From Phoronis australis (lineage: Eukaryota; Phoronida; Phoronidae), in NCBI GenBank assembly GCA_002633005.1, contig NMRA01000608.1, positions 29,067-72,459 of the forward strand: a stretch of DNA of 43,393 bases, given 5' to 3'. A model generated the notes under the pieces. That model was given only the letters and a program-made list of their open reading frames with translations. It was not told the origin of the DNA and searched no databases. The position numbers were made by a program, and so were the translations under genes. Shown here in pieces: positions 1 to 10,239 of the stretch (position 1 is the stretch's first letter; each line of letters opens with the position of its first letter).

Positions 1-247
1 CAAGGAAAAAAATGGCGGCGTTCAGGACAAGTTCCTGAACTGATGAGCCGGAAATGTGGGTACGGAAATAACCGATGACAACCGGTAATCATACGCTCAG
101 AGAAAAGGGTCAAATGCGGTTGAAAAATCGCTTTTGGCAAGAAAGGCGAAAAGAATGTAAAGAAAGGGTGTCGAAAATAAGATTTTATGTAGTAAGTATT
201 TTCGGATACTAGAACCACATGGGCAGTTTGCAACAAGGACTTTAAAA
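1..247 (+). repeat. Inverted-repeat arm, partner at 13087-13325
   Basis: The first 247 bases match the reverse complement of 13087-13325 with few substitutions and small indels, including a shared GCGTTCAGGACAAGTTCCTG block and a shared run around the poly-A at 6-12. Both copies stop matching near their inner edges (about 247 and 13087). The outer edge of this copy is cut by the window start. It is probably one end of a DNA transposon or non-autonomous element. No coding potential is seen. Confidence 0.75.
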
Positions 248-2530
248 ACAAATATATTATTCCCCTAGCACAGTTGATAATGTTATTCGCATACACCGAA
301 CAGCAAAATCATCTCGATGATTTTTTTCTTGGATTGTTATATTTGACCAAGAAACTTGGTCATACAAAAAGGTGTTTGTCCCAGATTCGCCATTATGTGC
401 TGTGTGCCATGGCTTTTTGTCCAAAAACCTGAAACGGAATATAGATGGAATTCCAACACCAATGACGCTGTCGCATTTTTATCAGAAAAGGATGAAGACA
501 AAGTAGGCAATAATTAAGCTACAACAGTGTTCGGTTTGGCGACCTGCACATCATCAATGCGGCCTCAGATTGTGTTTGGCGACCTGGGAAAATTACAAGT
601 CGCCATGAAGTCTCTACTGCGAGTATCAAATTCGGGCAAAAATTCCCCCGAATTTCGTTTCAAGGTTTGTGCAGACTTTCAAACTTTAAAATATTGACAC
701 TTGTTTTCATAGATTTACTACCTTTAGTTCACAAGCGTTCTGTATGTTTCGTGAAATAAGTGAATTTGCCACCACAGCAGTCAGCACACATTAAATTACA
801 ACAATATGTAAACAAACGGGGAGGACCGGTGAAACACGTCTCCAGTGTACGCGATCATTTGCGTTCTATTTGCCTTCGCAGGAGGATTTGATTTAGTGAT
901 TAAATGGTACATATTTTTTATGGGGAGAAATTGAAGAAGTACGCGCAACTTTCCGAGAACGGCACGGCGTTTTTGGCGACTTTAGATTTCCACTGGCGAC
1001 CTGGGATTTTCGCGACTTGGCGTCAAGTTAAATGTCGAGCACTTGACAAAATTAACGGAGATGACAACACCGATGACGGTTGCTACATCACCTCATTGAA
1101 TATGTCGCCATTTATCACCAGAATAAAATGTTAACCCTTAAGTCTGGAGGCCATCTGTGAAGACTATGTGCGGAGGGTACAAGTTAAGGACCATTTTATT
1201 AGATTGGGGTGCGGCTATGATATTTAAGAGCTTGTGGCTGTTTGACATATGGAAGTGTTTGTTTAAAAATCCCACCCCTTTCAATGCTTTTAACATGTTC
1301 AGCATTGGTTTCAATATTGAAGAACATATTTTGTCAAATTATTCTAAATTCAGAATCAACACATTTATTTTTTTTCCAAGTTGATTTAGTTCAGTTTTAC
1401 TATTAGTTAATATTAATTTCGTTTCACCGAAAAATAACCCAACTCATCCTGACGACTAAGAACCGAACTTTGTTGAAGATCTGTTGAAATGCATTAAACA
1501 CCCGTGTGTGTTTTGTGTTAACATTTAGGAAATCGTATTTTATAAAAAGGTCTTCAGCCCACAAGTTTTCAGTACTATTTTAATTTGTCATTTGTGTTGG
1601 AGCGCCACTAACGGATAAGTTTTCTTTTGTTTCAAAGAATTCCACATCTTAAACGAACCAGAAAGTGCCTTTTTATTCGCATATTCATTGACTTAAATTA
1701 ATGAGGCACTTCCCCCGAAAAAAATTGCTGGCGCCAAGGTCACATCGTGGCCACCGACATAGGCGTGGAGCCGGGGACAATCGAGAAAAGAAAGACTGCG
1801 AATACGGATAAGAGAGAAAATTCAAGAAAACATTTGAAAACTCAGTATCGTACAACCGGCTTTCATGTTGAGGAAGGGCACTTCCTTCACGGTCAAACGG
1901 CGATGGAATGAACTGTCACTCTTTCCCAAACTTAATGATGTTTAGCCTTTCAACTTAATTAAGGTATCCCAATTTAGACGGAACCCTCTCTCGGTCGGGC
2001 GATTCGGGAGAATTGTCCTTTTGTCCCCCTATACACCTCCGACGTGACAAGTATTCACGAGGGTAAGTTGAGATTCCAAATTCATCAAAACCAAAACATT
2101 CGTGCACAGCACAGCAGTATCAAGGCATTCGACCCTAACGCCAAAAATGTGAAAAATGCAATACGATTGACAGCCATCGAAAAGGTAGACTTTTGAAGAA
2201 GGTGACGACCACTCAGACTTACACAAAATGACTATTTCTGATGGTTAGTGATAAAATAATGTTATTTTATCCCATACTATCACAAGAATAGTATTTCTTT
2301 TGAAGATCATTGCTAGGAGTTGTTTGTAAGGAATTCCCACCTTTTGAAAAGACTGTCGGGCCGCTCCGATTTGTAATGACCGTGTACATGTCGAACGGGG
2401 GTGCTTAGTGGTATTCATAGGTTCCTCTGAAATGAGCAAAAATGCCCCATCTCCCATGTTTCCCCGGTTATCCGGCCGGCAAAAATCTGAGCATACCCTT
2501 GGAAATTGCTTATAACCTTCCGTTTTGATA
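248..2530. other. Non-coding region, nothing recognised
   Basis: Short open frames at 904-1134, 1157-1384 and on the minus strand at 2029-2457 show no domain, no Cys or Gly pattern and no splice logic. No terminal repeats or tandem array were found by eye. Confidence 0.4.
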
Positions 2531-2536
2531 AATTCA

Positions 2537-3180
2537 TTGGTTTCTAATTTACATGTTTATGTAACTCGAAAGTCAACAGATTCATAGATGATTTTTGACA
2601 ATTAGAATCTAATCTTGTAAGAGTTGATGACGTTTCAGTGATTTTAGTTGCAGCCTGAATTTGGAAAAACCTATAATCCGATCCCCAAATAGTAAAGTAC
2701 ACTTAAACGATTTTTGCCTTTCTAATGTAAGTCTGATACATTGATGAAATTCGGACAGTTCCCAAGGATAAACTCGCAATTCAAATGACAATAAATGCAT
2801 TGCTTTTGACTCGGGTACAATATTTGCCGTTTAAAGTCACGAACAGGAGATCAAAAAGGAATTAACTCATTAAATCAAGGTAAACGCATTGCTCATGGAA
2901 TCAACTGTTGGTTTCTGATTTACATGTGTATGTCGACTGATTGATAGATGATTTTTTGGCAATTAGAAGAAGCTAGCTTGTAATAAATGGCGATGCTTCA
3001 CTGAACTTAGTTGCAGGCTGACATTGGAAAATTCGATCTATCATCAGATCCCCCTAAACAGCTCTACAAAGTGTCCCAAAATGTTCTCACGATTCAAACG
3101 ACAATTAATTGTTTATTAACCTAGGAAGTGCATTAGTTATTTATATTCTCCAATCGTAGATCGAAAAAGAAGTTCAAGTC
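2537..3180. repeat. Degenerate tandem duplication, period about 370 bp
   Basis: A block beginning TTGGTTTCTAATTTACATG at 2537 recurs in diverged form from 2908 (TTGGTTTCTGATTTACATG). The two share in order the ATAGATGATTTTT, AATTAGAA, TTAGTTGCAG and GATCCCC segments. The order is preserved over about 270 bp with many substitutions and indels, so this is an old local duplication. No coding content. Confidence 0.65.
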
Positions 3181-4104
3181 CTTACATAAATACAATTAAA
3201 CTCATTAATTTGGAAAGGATGTCTTTGCCCTTCCTTGGTGTGTTTTAGTTTCCAGTAGTATTTTTTCTTCAAAACAGAATCTCAGTGATCCTCGGGAATT
3301 GAATGTGAACTCCAGGCGTTGAAGTGTGAACATTTTTGGCACACACTGTATCATTTTCCCCAGCCTCCCGGCAGAAACTGAACTACTGGCGGTGTTTCAA
3401 TTGGGAGTTTGGAACTGCCCCAAAGGCACTATAGCAGGGACCTCGAGTCGGTACCACACCTTTTCAAAAAATTCCTTCAAAGAATGACCAAAATAAAATG
3501 AACTTTTCCCAAAACTGGATCATGATAAAACGACCTTAGAGCCAGCGAAGACGGATAGTTTCTAGCTAAGCTGCCCGACTCCAGTGAATCATATCTGAGC
3601 AGCGACTAGTTTTAGTTCATCGAATTTCGTATTTTGCACTGTTAGATCTCTGCTACAGTTATTTGAAGCACTTCCCAGCAACCCGCCAGTGCGCTGACCC
3701 TGGGCACATTCTTACTCTCCGTGAAACGTTCTTGGTTCACTGTTTCTCATATCCCGATAGCTAGATCCCTGGGATTGTCCTCCACCTACGGCGGACGTGG
3801 GGGGGGGGGCGCTCGGTACAAATATGGCGACGTCCGGAGAACAGAAAGGGGTAGTTGTTTGGCGAAGTCGAATTCATACGTGGCCCCTTTTAATTTTTGC
3901 CATCCTACGGGCCTGCTCGCACACACACACACACACACGCAAGCGCACACGCAAAGTATAGTAGTGAGAAAACACGAAGTAGGAAGTTAGTAGTTATTTT
4001 CATGTCGGTATGGCTTACAAACTCATAAAACATTAGCTCGACAGAAATTGTGAACGGTTTTAGAGTATTATAATGCATTGTTTTGAATTTCACAATGTAA
4101 CCAT
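3181..4104. other. Non-coding spacer with simple repeats
   Basis: Contains a G10 homopolymer run (about 3799-3808) and a CA-rich tract at 3919-3953. Frames covering these (for example 3721-3990) owe their length to the simple repeats. Nothing else recognised. Confidence 0.45.
3919..3953. repeat. (CA)n microsatellite
   Basis: Uninterrupted CA repeats followed by interrupted CGCA/CACA units. Confidence 0.9.
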
Positions 4105-5600
4105 ACGATATTAATGACCTTCCTGATAACCTGTCATGTAGCACATACCTTTATGCAGATGACAAGGCGCTTTTTTACCCCTTCGCAGGGAGCAGCCCTG
4201 AAAGTTCTTTGCAGCTTCAACACGACATAAATAAACTCAGCTGTTGGTCAAAAGATTGGAGAATGACTTTTAAACCAGAAAATAAGCGTTGACCTTTCCT
4301 TTTCCAAATCTATTAATGCTCTCTTCCTTGTTGACCCGTCTTATGACCTTAAACTTAATGATTAAATCATTCCTAGAAAATACTCGCACAGACATCTTGG
4401 TATACTGTTAGATGAAAAACTCTCATTCACACCTCACGTTCGGGAGCTCTTACAAAAAACCGGGAACTAATTAACCCAATTAAGCTTGTCTCTCGTCATC
4501 TGAATTCTACACATTTAGAAGTTTTGTTCAAATCCTTTATGCTTCCACACATCGATTATTGTGATATTATATATCAGTCTGACAATGCGGGTGCACTCCA
4601 ACATTTGGAGAAGTTACGGTATCAAGCTGCCTTACTCATAACCGGAGCTTACAGGGGATCCAATAGTGTTAAGGTTTTGAATAAAGTGGCCCAAACTGTC
4701 TACTCGATGCAATCTTCAAACGACCACATTTACTTTCAAAGTAATAAACAATGTCAACACATTCTCTGTCAAAAAGTATTTGATCTATACACTAGACAAG
4801 GCCTACGTTGTTATTTGAGATCCTCCACCCCATATGCAATTCCTCCGTCGTTCAGTCAGGCATTCAGAATGTCTACAGTCATAATGTGCATCAACAAATG
4901 GAATTCTCTTGCAGTCTTTGTTAAGGAAAGCAACTCTTTTACGAGTATAGAAATTAATTTTAGAACTGTTTTTCATAATTTTTAAAACTAAACACCCTTC
5001 ACTCAATTCTCTCTTCCCCGCGATAACGAGATAGCATTGTATACATGTAGATCAAGATGCGGTCTTTTCCTCAATTCTGACAAGTTTAGGCATAACTTTA
5101 GTAATGTCTCTCCAAACTGTAAATGTGGTGACCATCAATCTTATCCTCATATTTTCTTCAAATGTCCCCTCATCGAATACCTGAGAGACTCACTCTTTCG
5201 TGCACTCAATGAAAACCAATCAATTGTTAACGCTCTCAGTTCTTGTAATAATATCCTTACCATGCTTTCTACAGTTACATTATTATTGAATGGTAGTCCT
5301 AACCTTGACCTCTTTCTCAATGAATTCCTCCTTAGCAACGTTAGCAAATTTTTATGTATCGTTTATTAATATTGTTGATTCTGATTTCCATACATGAATC
5401 TGTACATATTTTTGTTTTTATATATTCGTAATAGCATATCTAAGTGTCGGAATACTTATATTAGATACTAGTAAAATGTATTTTACCTCTATGTAAATTA
5501 GTTTTGTCTATCAATTGTTTACAACCCAGACATAGTGCTTCGCGATTTCTGGGTTCTTTCATTATTTCTTTGTATGTTCTGTGTGTTCTTCAATAAATAT
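4105..5600 (+). mobile_element. 5'-truncated non-LTR retrotransposon (jockey/CR1/L2-like), 3' part of ORF2
   Basis: The sequence enters abruptly inside the reverse transcriptase: a DINDLPD segment, then LYADD with the catalytic YADD at 4152-4163 intact, then CWSKDWRMTFKPE. A stop follows at about 4291. The C-terminal region continues in 4524-4985 (FMLPHIDYCDIIY, then the thumb-like LEKLRYQAALLITGAYRGS) and in 5037-5369 (CGLFLNSDKFRHNF, then CKCGDHQSYPHIFFKCP, a Cys/His-type C-terminal motif). In full-length family members this is one protein of about 900-1000 residues, so endonuclease and most of RT are missing. The 3' UTR ends at an AATAAATATATATC tail near 5600. 5' truncation is typical of target-primed reverse transcription. 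Frameshifts and stops show it is dead. Confidence 0.85.
4524..5369 (+). pseudogene. LINE ORF2 C-terminal fragment (two frames)
   Basis: Two open segments, 153 and 110 codons, belong to one ancestral reading frame now split by a stop at 4983-4985. The first contains the jockey-superfamily pattern PHIDYCDIIY, where a serine/tyrosine-rich motif follows the thumb. The second contains the C-x-C and H-x-F-x-K-C cluster typical of these proteins' C-termini. Codon drift and the internal stop indicate neutral decay. Confidence 0.8.
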
Positions 5601-5614
5601 ATATCACTTAAAAA

Positions 5615-6055
5615 AACAATGAAACCTATATAAGGGAAATTTCACTAAGCAAAGAATTAAATTTACAAGTTCCAATCTACAGGCTGGGTCTCCAAACAAG
5701 GCAGTAGACATATTTAACTGGAGAGGAAATCGCACTGATTTATCATCCATATTTTTAAACATCTCCAAAACTTCTGAGCAAGTGCACATTCCCAATACAA
5801 TTGTAGAATTGTTTCTTCGTGTTGCTCACGGAAAGAACACAAAGACAATTCGAAAACACCTATTTTCTTTAAATAAGAGTTTGTACCAATAAGTCTGTGG
5901 TTGATTCGGAATTGAAACCATCTGAGTCGGACATCGGAAGTACAATGATAAATTGCAGAATGAATTTTTTCCAAGACTGAGTATCATCGCATAAGTTAAT
6001 TTCTCTCTCCCACTTCAATTCCGCGACAGGTTTTACATACAATTAGGAAATGAGT
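5615..6055 (-). mobile_element. L1/Tx1-like LINE, C-terminal fragment with zf-RVT-type region
   Basis: On the minus strand, 5974-5714 reads YHCTSDVRLRWFQFRINHRL, then GTNSYL, then EETILQLYWECALAQKFW. This is the conserved end of Tx1/L1-clade ORF2 proteins (zf-RVT region, normally C-x2-C then H-L-F-W-x-C). Here the cysteine pair has decayed to C-S-F-R. A short stretch upstream in another frame (to about 6055) reads like the WERE...W segment preceding that region. Its 3' end abuts the 3' end of the plus-strand LINE at 5600, so the two lie tail to tail. Confidence 0.75.
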
Positions 6056-6059
6056 ATAT

Positions 6060-6788
6060 AACATACTTAAGAAAACAAAAGGGAATTAGCGCTGAAAACG
6101 ACCGACACGCCAGAAACCAAGAAGTGGACTGGTACAGCTCAGGAGATTTTGAGAATACAATTAGATACCGTTACATATGAAGCAATCGGAAATATCAAAC
6201 TGGATCGTAGTTGTTGATAATAACAGTGGTTAAGAAACTGGAGAATGCTTGCAAAGAATGTTTTTTTATTATATTTAGAGCAGAGACTGGTATTTCGTTG
6301 TTGTTTATAAGTCGAGGAATTTCAAATCTAACACAGGCTCTTGATGACAATTTGTTGGGCGGAGGAATTAAAATTTTGGGTTATATTGTCGTAATACCAG
6401 CTGAGTATTGATTCAGGTAAGTAGAAGTTTTAATGTGTCTGGTTGGTTTTATGTTGGATGGGTTTACTAAAGAAGTTGTTAGTGTAAAAATACTTAGGAA
6501 GCTGATTATTGAGGAATTTGTAGTAAAATTTTGCAGTTGAGATTTTAAAGATGTCTTGAAGTAGAGGGAGGCGAAATTCCTTACATATGGGCTGAGCGTT
6601 AGTATTATAACTGGAATTTGATATACTCCGAAGGATTCTCAGTGAGCTGTCTGGAGTTTCTTAGTGTTGCCAAAGCCCCAAGTTTCAATGCCATGGTTTA
6701 AATGTGGGAGGACAAGTGAATTATATATTAACTTGAGAGCTGGAAGAGGAAGATAAGATTTCAATTTACATATAAGTCACCGAGATTG
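6060..6788 (-). mobile_element. LINE (CR1/jockey-like) C-terminal part, left piece of an interrupted copy
   Basis: The minus-strand translation of about 6770-6300, with several frame changes, gives LPLPALKLIYNSLVLPHLNH, a Gly-Ile-Glu-Thr-Trp-Gly step, and EFRLPLLQDIF, then FYYKFLNNQLPKYF and CVRFEIPRLINN. This order is that of the C-terminal third of CR1/jockey-type ORF2. The RT half of the same element type continues on the same strand at 7455-7690, beyond an inserted THAP/TTAA transposon. Confidence 0.75.
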
Positions 6789-6792
6789 TTAA

Positions 6793-7452
6793 AGGTGAAG
6801 GCAACCTTTTTCATGTCATTTTTAGCAAAAATAAGGTTCGTTGATTATCTCAGACATAGTTTTCAGTTAATTACAGCTTTTTGTAATTTACACAATTACT
6901 CGTCTGCTACTCCGGAAGTGACGTTTTGGGAGGCAAGAATTTCGTGCCAATTTCTTTTATATTGACCGACTGTGAGAGCTGCCGAGTCAGTTATCGCTCT
7001 ACCTCGGTTGTGCTAAGCTCGTTCGCCGTTTGCTTTTGTTTACGAGTCAATCAACATGCTTAGGAAGCTGCGTGGCGGGATGTACTCATTATCGTCTCAC
7101 GGAGAGAGGTCAACTGTCCCACTTGCCCGAGTGTCCCGCGACACACTCCCTCTGGATGATTACCTGAGCACACAAACTGCTTACATCCCGCCGTGTGACT
7201 CCCTCGCCACACATCTGGCACCTTCTAAATATCTCCAATACTTTAGACAATTCTACAATAAACTTATCAAAGTTTGGCTCACCGATCTGTTCGTTGGACG
7301 ACGAACTGTCCTCTTCACTCGAAGTTTAACTGGGCCTCTATTCACTCCCACTAATCAACATCACAACAGGGCTGCTTACAGGCTCTGAGTACATACCGGT
7401 ACGCAGCAACTGTGTGGCATGTTGACTGACTCCTAAAACAAGCAAACGACCG
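6793..7452. mobile_element. THAP/TTAA (Kolobok-like) DNA transposon remnant, copy A
   Basis: The left end is AGGTGAAGGCAACC preceded by TTAA (6789-6792). From there to about 7386 the sequence matches the start of the element at 31026. The right side (7387-7450) is an inverted copy of the inner part of the left arm, then stops before the terminus, so the right TIR and its TTAA are missing. Both inner arms contain the start of a THAP reading frame (ATG at 7056 on +; on -, an ATG followed by a Cys-rich MPHSCCVPVCT). The frame 7056-7388 on + is mostly the antisense of a transposase segment, not a protein in its own right. THAP-encoding elements with TTAA target duplications are known as Kolobok. 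Confidence 0.75.
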
Positions 7453-7454
7453 AA

Positions 7455-7690
7455 AGTTGTGTATGGATAATTTTTTCTATAAATTTTGAGATTGCTGGGA
7501 GAATAGAAATGGGTCGATAATTGCCCGGGTGCTCTGGGTCCAAACCATGTTGTTTAAAAACTGGGATTGCCTTAGCAATCTTGAGAGCATCTGGAAATAT
7601 ACCAGTGTGCAAGCACTGGTTGATGATGGTCGTGAGAGGTTCAATTATAAAATGGGTGCTTATTTTGATAATTTTTGATTAACCTCAAAC
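7455..7690 (-). mobile_element. LINE reverse transcriptase N-terminal part, right piece of the interrupted copy
   Basis: The minus strand reads PFIIEPLTTIINQCLHTGIF, then PDALKIAKAIPVFKQ and NYRPISILPAISKFIEK. This is the canonical start of a LINE RT domain (palm motif 1 region, PGNYRPIS). Its continuation should be about 250 residues of RT core, which are absent. After the THAP/TTAA insertion the frame family resumes in the C-terminal region (6060-6788). Deletion and insertion together explain the arrangement. Confidence 0.8.
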
Positions 7691-10193
7691 TGTATCTCAG
7701 GGTAAATGCGAATCCCCAAAGTTATCAAAAATATATAGTTTAACAGGTTCACGGTAGCCCTTAATTTTAAGTTTTGCAACTTAAACACGCTATCAGGACT
7801 AATACAATAGTACAGCAACTATGATGTCACATAGACATGCCCCTTAAAAGTTATACCTCAAAGAGAGTTTTGCCAGACAAACATGAGACCAATTTCCACA
7901 AGTAGTTAGTATGAAAGACACACATTCTAATAGGTTGTGGACCATAGCAACGCTAACCCAGCCTAAAAAATGGGGGTCTCGAATTTTTGAGAATGTGTAC
8001 CTATGACTTTTGTCTCATTTTCTACTTTTTTGGAGTTTTTGTTTCTCTGGGGCAAACCTTTTTGTCCACTGCGCCAAAGAGGCCGGGGCTCGTTCGAGCT
8101 CCAGAGCCCCCTGGATGCGGGCATGGGAAACAAGCTGTGTGGGTACAGCAGAATGTATCAAAGAATGAGGTTTGTTTACTGTTCTAAGAAAGAAGTTGAC
8201 TCAATATTCCCTGTTACTGGTACATATTCTTCAGCAAGATAGCCTGAGGCACGCGTATCCTGTGATAATGCAGAATAGTGCCTGGGAACTTGATACTAAC
8301 ACATCAAATCAGATTGTTTGTACTAAATCAACAGTTTCTTATTTTAGTTGATAAGTGAATTGTTCCTCTTGGATATGGCGACTACACAATCGCAGGTTAT
8401 GTAGCTCTTCTAAGGATTTCCCTGCTAGGTCTTATCCGTGCATACTCTGCACCCAACTCGCACAACTAAAATTGAACCATACACTGAGAAATAGCCTACA
8501 CGCCAACAAACAACGTCATTAGATTGTGTAAGCTTGCAAACATTCTCCTCTATCTCACCCCAGTTTTCACTTAGTAAACAAGGCCAGCTGACCAGCACGC
8601 CGGGTCTGACCCTGTAACCTGAACTGTAGACTACACACAAACTCTTTAACCAAACACAGCTGATACAACTCCACCTCAATTTTGTTACATTCCTCAGGCA
8701 GAAGATGTGCAGCCACTACCGAATGAGTCTCATACGCCCGTGGTTTGGGCCCCAGTATTGTCAACTACTAGTAACTATCCCTAATAGGTAGGACTGCTAC
8801 TATTATTATTCTACTGCAGTAATGACTCCTGTTCTCCGATCAGCACTTGCTGAATATACAGTTATCTCTCCTTATCTTTAGGCAAGCAAAACAAAGTATT
8901 TTGTAAGCACCAGAGGACACACTGGCATTACAGTCATTCATGCTATTATGCTGCATTTGAGCGCCTTCCAGAAGGTGGCGGTACTTATTACGCTGTGACG
9001 TGTTTGGGTCATAAGTCGGAGATCTTAGATAACTATAAAGTCTTTGACATCACGAAGGCCAAGGAGACCGTGCAGACAAAGCATTAGCCTGCCATGAAAC
9101 CTGTTTACAAATTTTTGACACATAAACCATTTTTTTTTCAAACCATTGTCACTCCTACCATTGCGCAGTTGGTGAGTGTCGCCAACCACAACAAAGCAAT
9201 TGTCTATGATCAATGAAGGCCTTAGAAAACATTAACGTGGTACTTGTCAGAGTTGGTAAGAGTACATGAACCATTGAACGGCGTTTGAGCTGGCATGATT
9301 CATAACATGTTAAACATGGGTTGTTCTAAAATCAGTGCTGTTGTGGGGCGTAGGCGCACGTAGTTGCAGCCAACCACCTTTTGAAATTTGAACGTAGCGC
9401 TTGTTAAGTTACTTTCAGTGCTCAAGGTGATTTGAGGGCCTACTTGCCTCTAATTTTACCACTACAGCACGGTCTAAAACCTCCCGGACCCTACACTCAA
9501 GACCCCCACAACCCTCTGGACCCACGACCTGCGACAACTGAGGTGTCTGGGCTTTTTAGTTCGGCATGATCTTGTTACGTCGCCGCCGAGTGACTTTCCA
9601 GTGAGAGTTACCTACACAAATCTGCTCTGACTCAGGGGTGGTTAAAACAGAAAATGGCGTAAGCACTAAATGATCTAAAATGGCGGGTTATAAGTGTGCT
9701 GCTTTTGTCGCAGAAATTGTTCTACGTGCGACTACCCAGTCCTGTTCTACTAATGATTAGGGAGGGAGTACGTTAACGTGTATACACATAATTTCACATT
9801 TCTATTATTTGCTTTCTATCGCATAACAGACTACTTCGAGATGCTTTTTGAACTGAGAGTTCGTTTTTTCAAACTGTATTTAGGCCTACTAAGAAAATTA
9901 ATTATTCGTGGCAAAGATACTGTACGCGTATACAGGGCGCAAGTCCTGTAATGTAAATTCATGATTTCGCAGTCGACGCCGACACCAATGACAAAGATAC
10001 TTTAGGCCTGTAACTATAACATCTCTCCCACTCGGCACGCAGGGAACCAGCGAGGTCAAGCTGGGTTTCTCAGCACAAAACCATGTTTGTTAAAATAGCC
10101 AATGACAGCTGAGTAATATGACCCTGTGAGACGCATGCATTAGCATGCATTAATACTGAGTGAAGAACTGATAACGCGGAAAACTTCTTTAAT
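7691..10193. other. Upstream flank of the Cys-rich gene, mostly unassigned
   Basis: Apart from the dispersed repeat at 8035-8127, I recognise nothing. The small frames at 7987-8242, 8425-8764 and 9025-9213 have no domain signature. The promoter of the gene starting at 10194 must lie at its right end or further upstream. Confidence 0.4.
8035..8127 (+). repeat. Dispersed short repeat, second copy at 36931-37020 (-)
   Basis: A TTTTTGTTTCTCTGGGGC start, then ACCTTTTT, CCACTGCGCCAAA and GGGGCTCGTTCGA in the same order as the reverse complement of 36931-37020. Both end in a GC-rich GCATG segment. It looks like one end of a MITE-type element. Confidence 0.65.
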
Positions 10194-10239
10194 ATGGATA
10201 CGTTACATTTCTCGGGCCTGATTGCGCTTTGCTTGAGCG
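10194..10239 (+). CDS. Exon 1: start codon and most of the signal peptide
   Basis: The ATG at 10194 opens 15 codons plus one base, encoding a short hydrophobic stretch that reads MDTLHFSGLIALCLS. The exon ends at a strong donor, gtaagt, at 10240, leaving phase 1. Exon 2 supplies the rest of the leader (VSSVAA) before the first mature cysteine. A separate tiny exon for the signal peptide is common in animal secreted proteins. The start was chosen because it is the ATG that makes the leader in frame with exon 2. The 5' UTR and promoter cannot be delimited; a CCAAT motif lies near 10099 but I see no TATA box. Confidence 0.8.

Noticed and set aside
3905-4144. Open frames across CA repeats (also 21187-21504)
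   Set aside because: Length comes from the microsatellite; both strands are open in the same stretch.
7056-7388. 110-codon plus-strand protein
   Set aside because: After the first few codons it reads the antisense of a THAP/TTAA transposase segment. The homologous copy at 31256 is interrupted at a different point.
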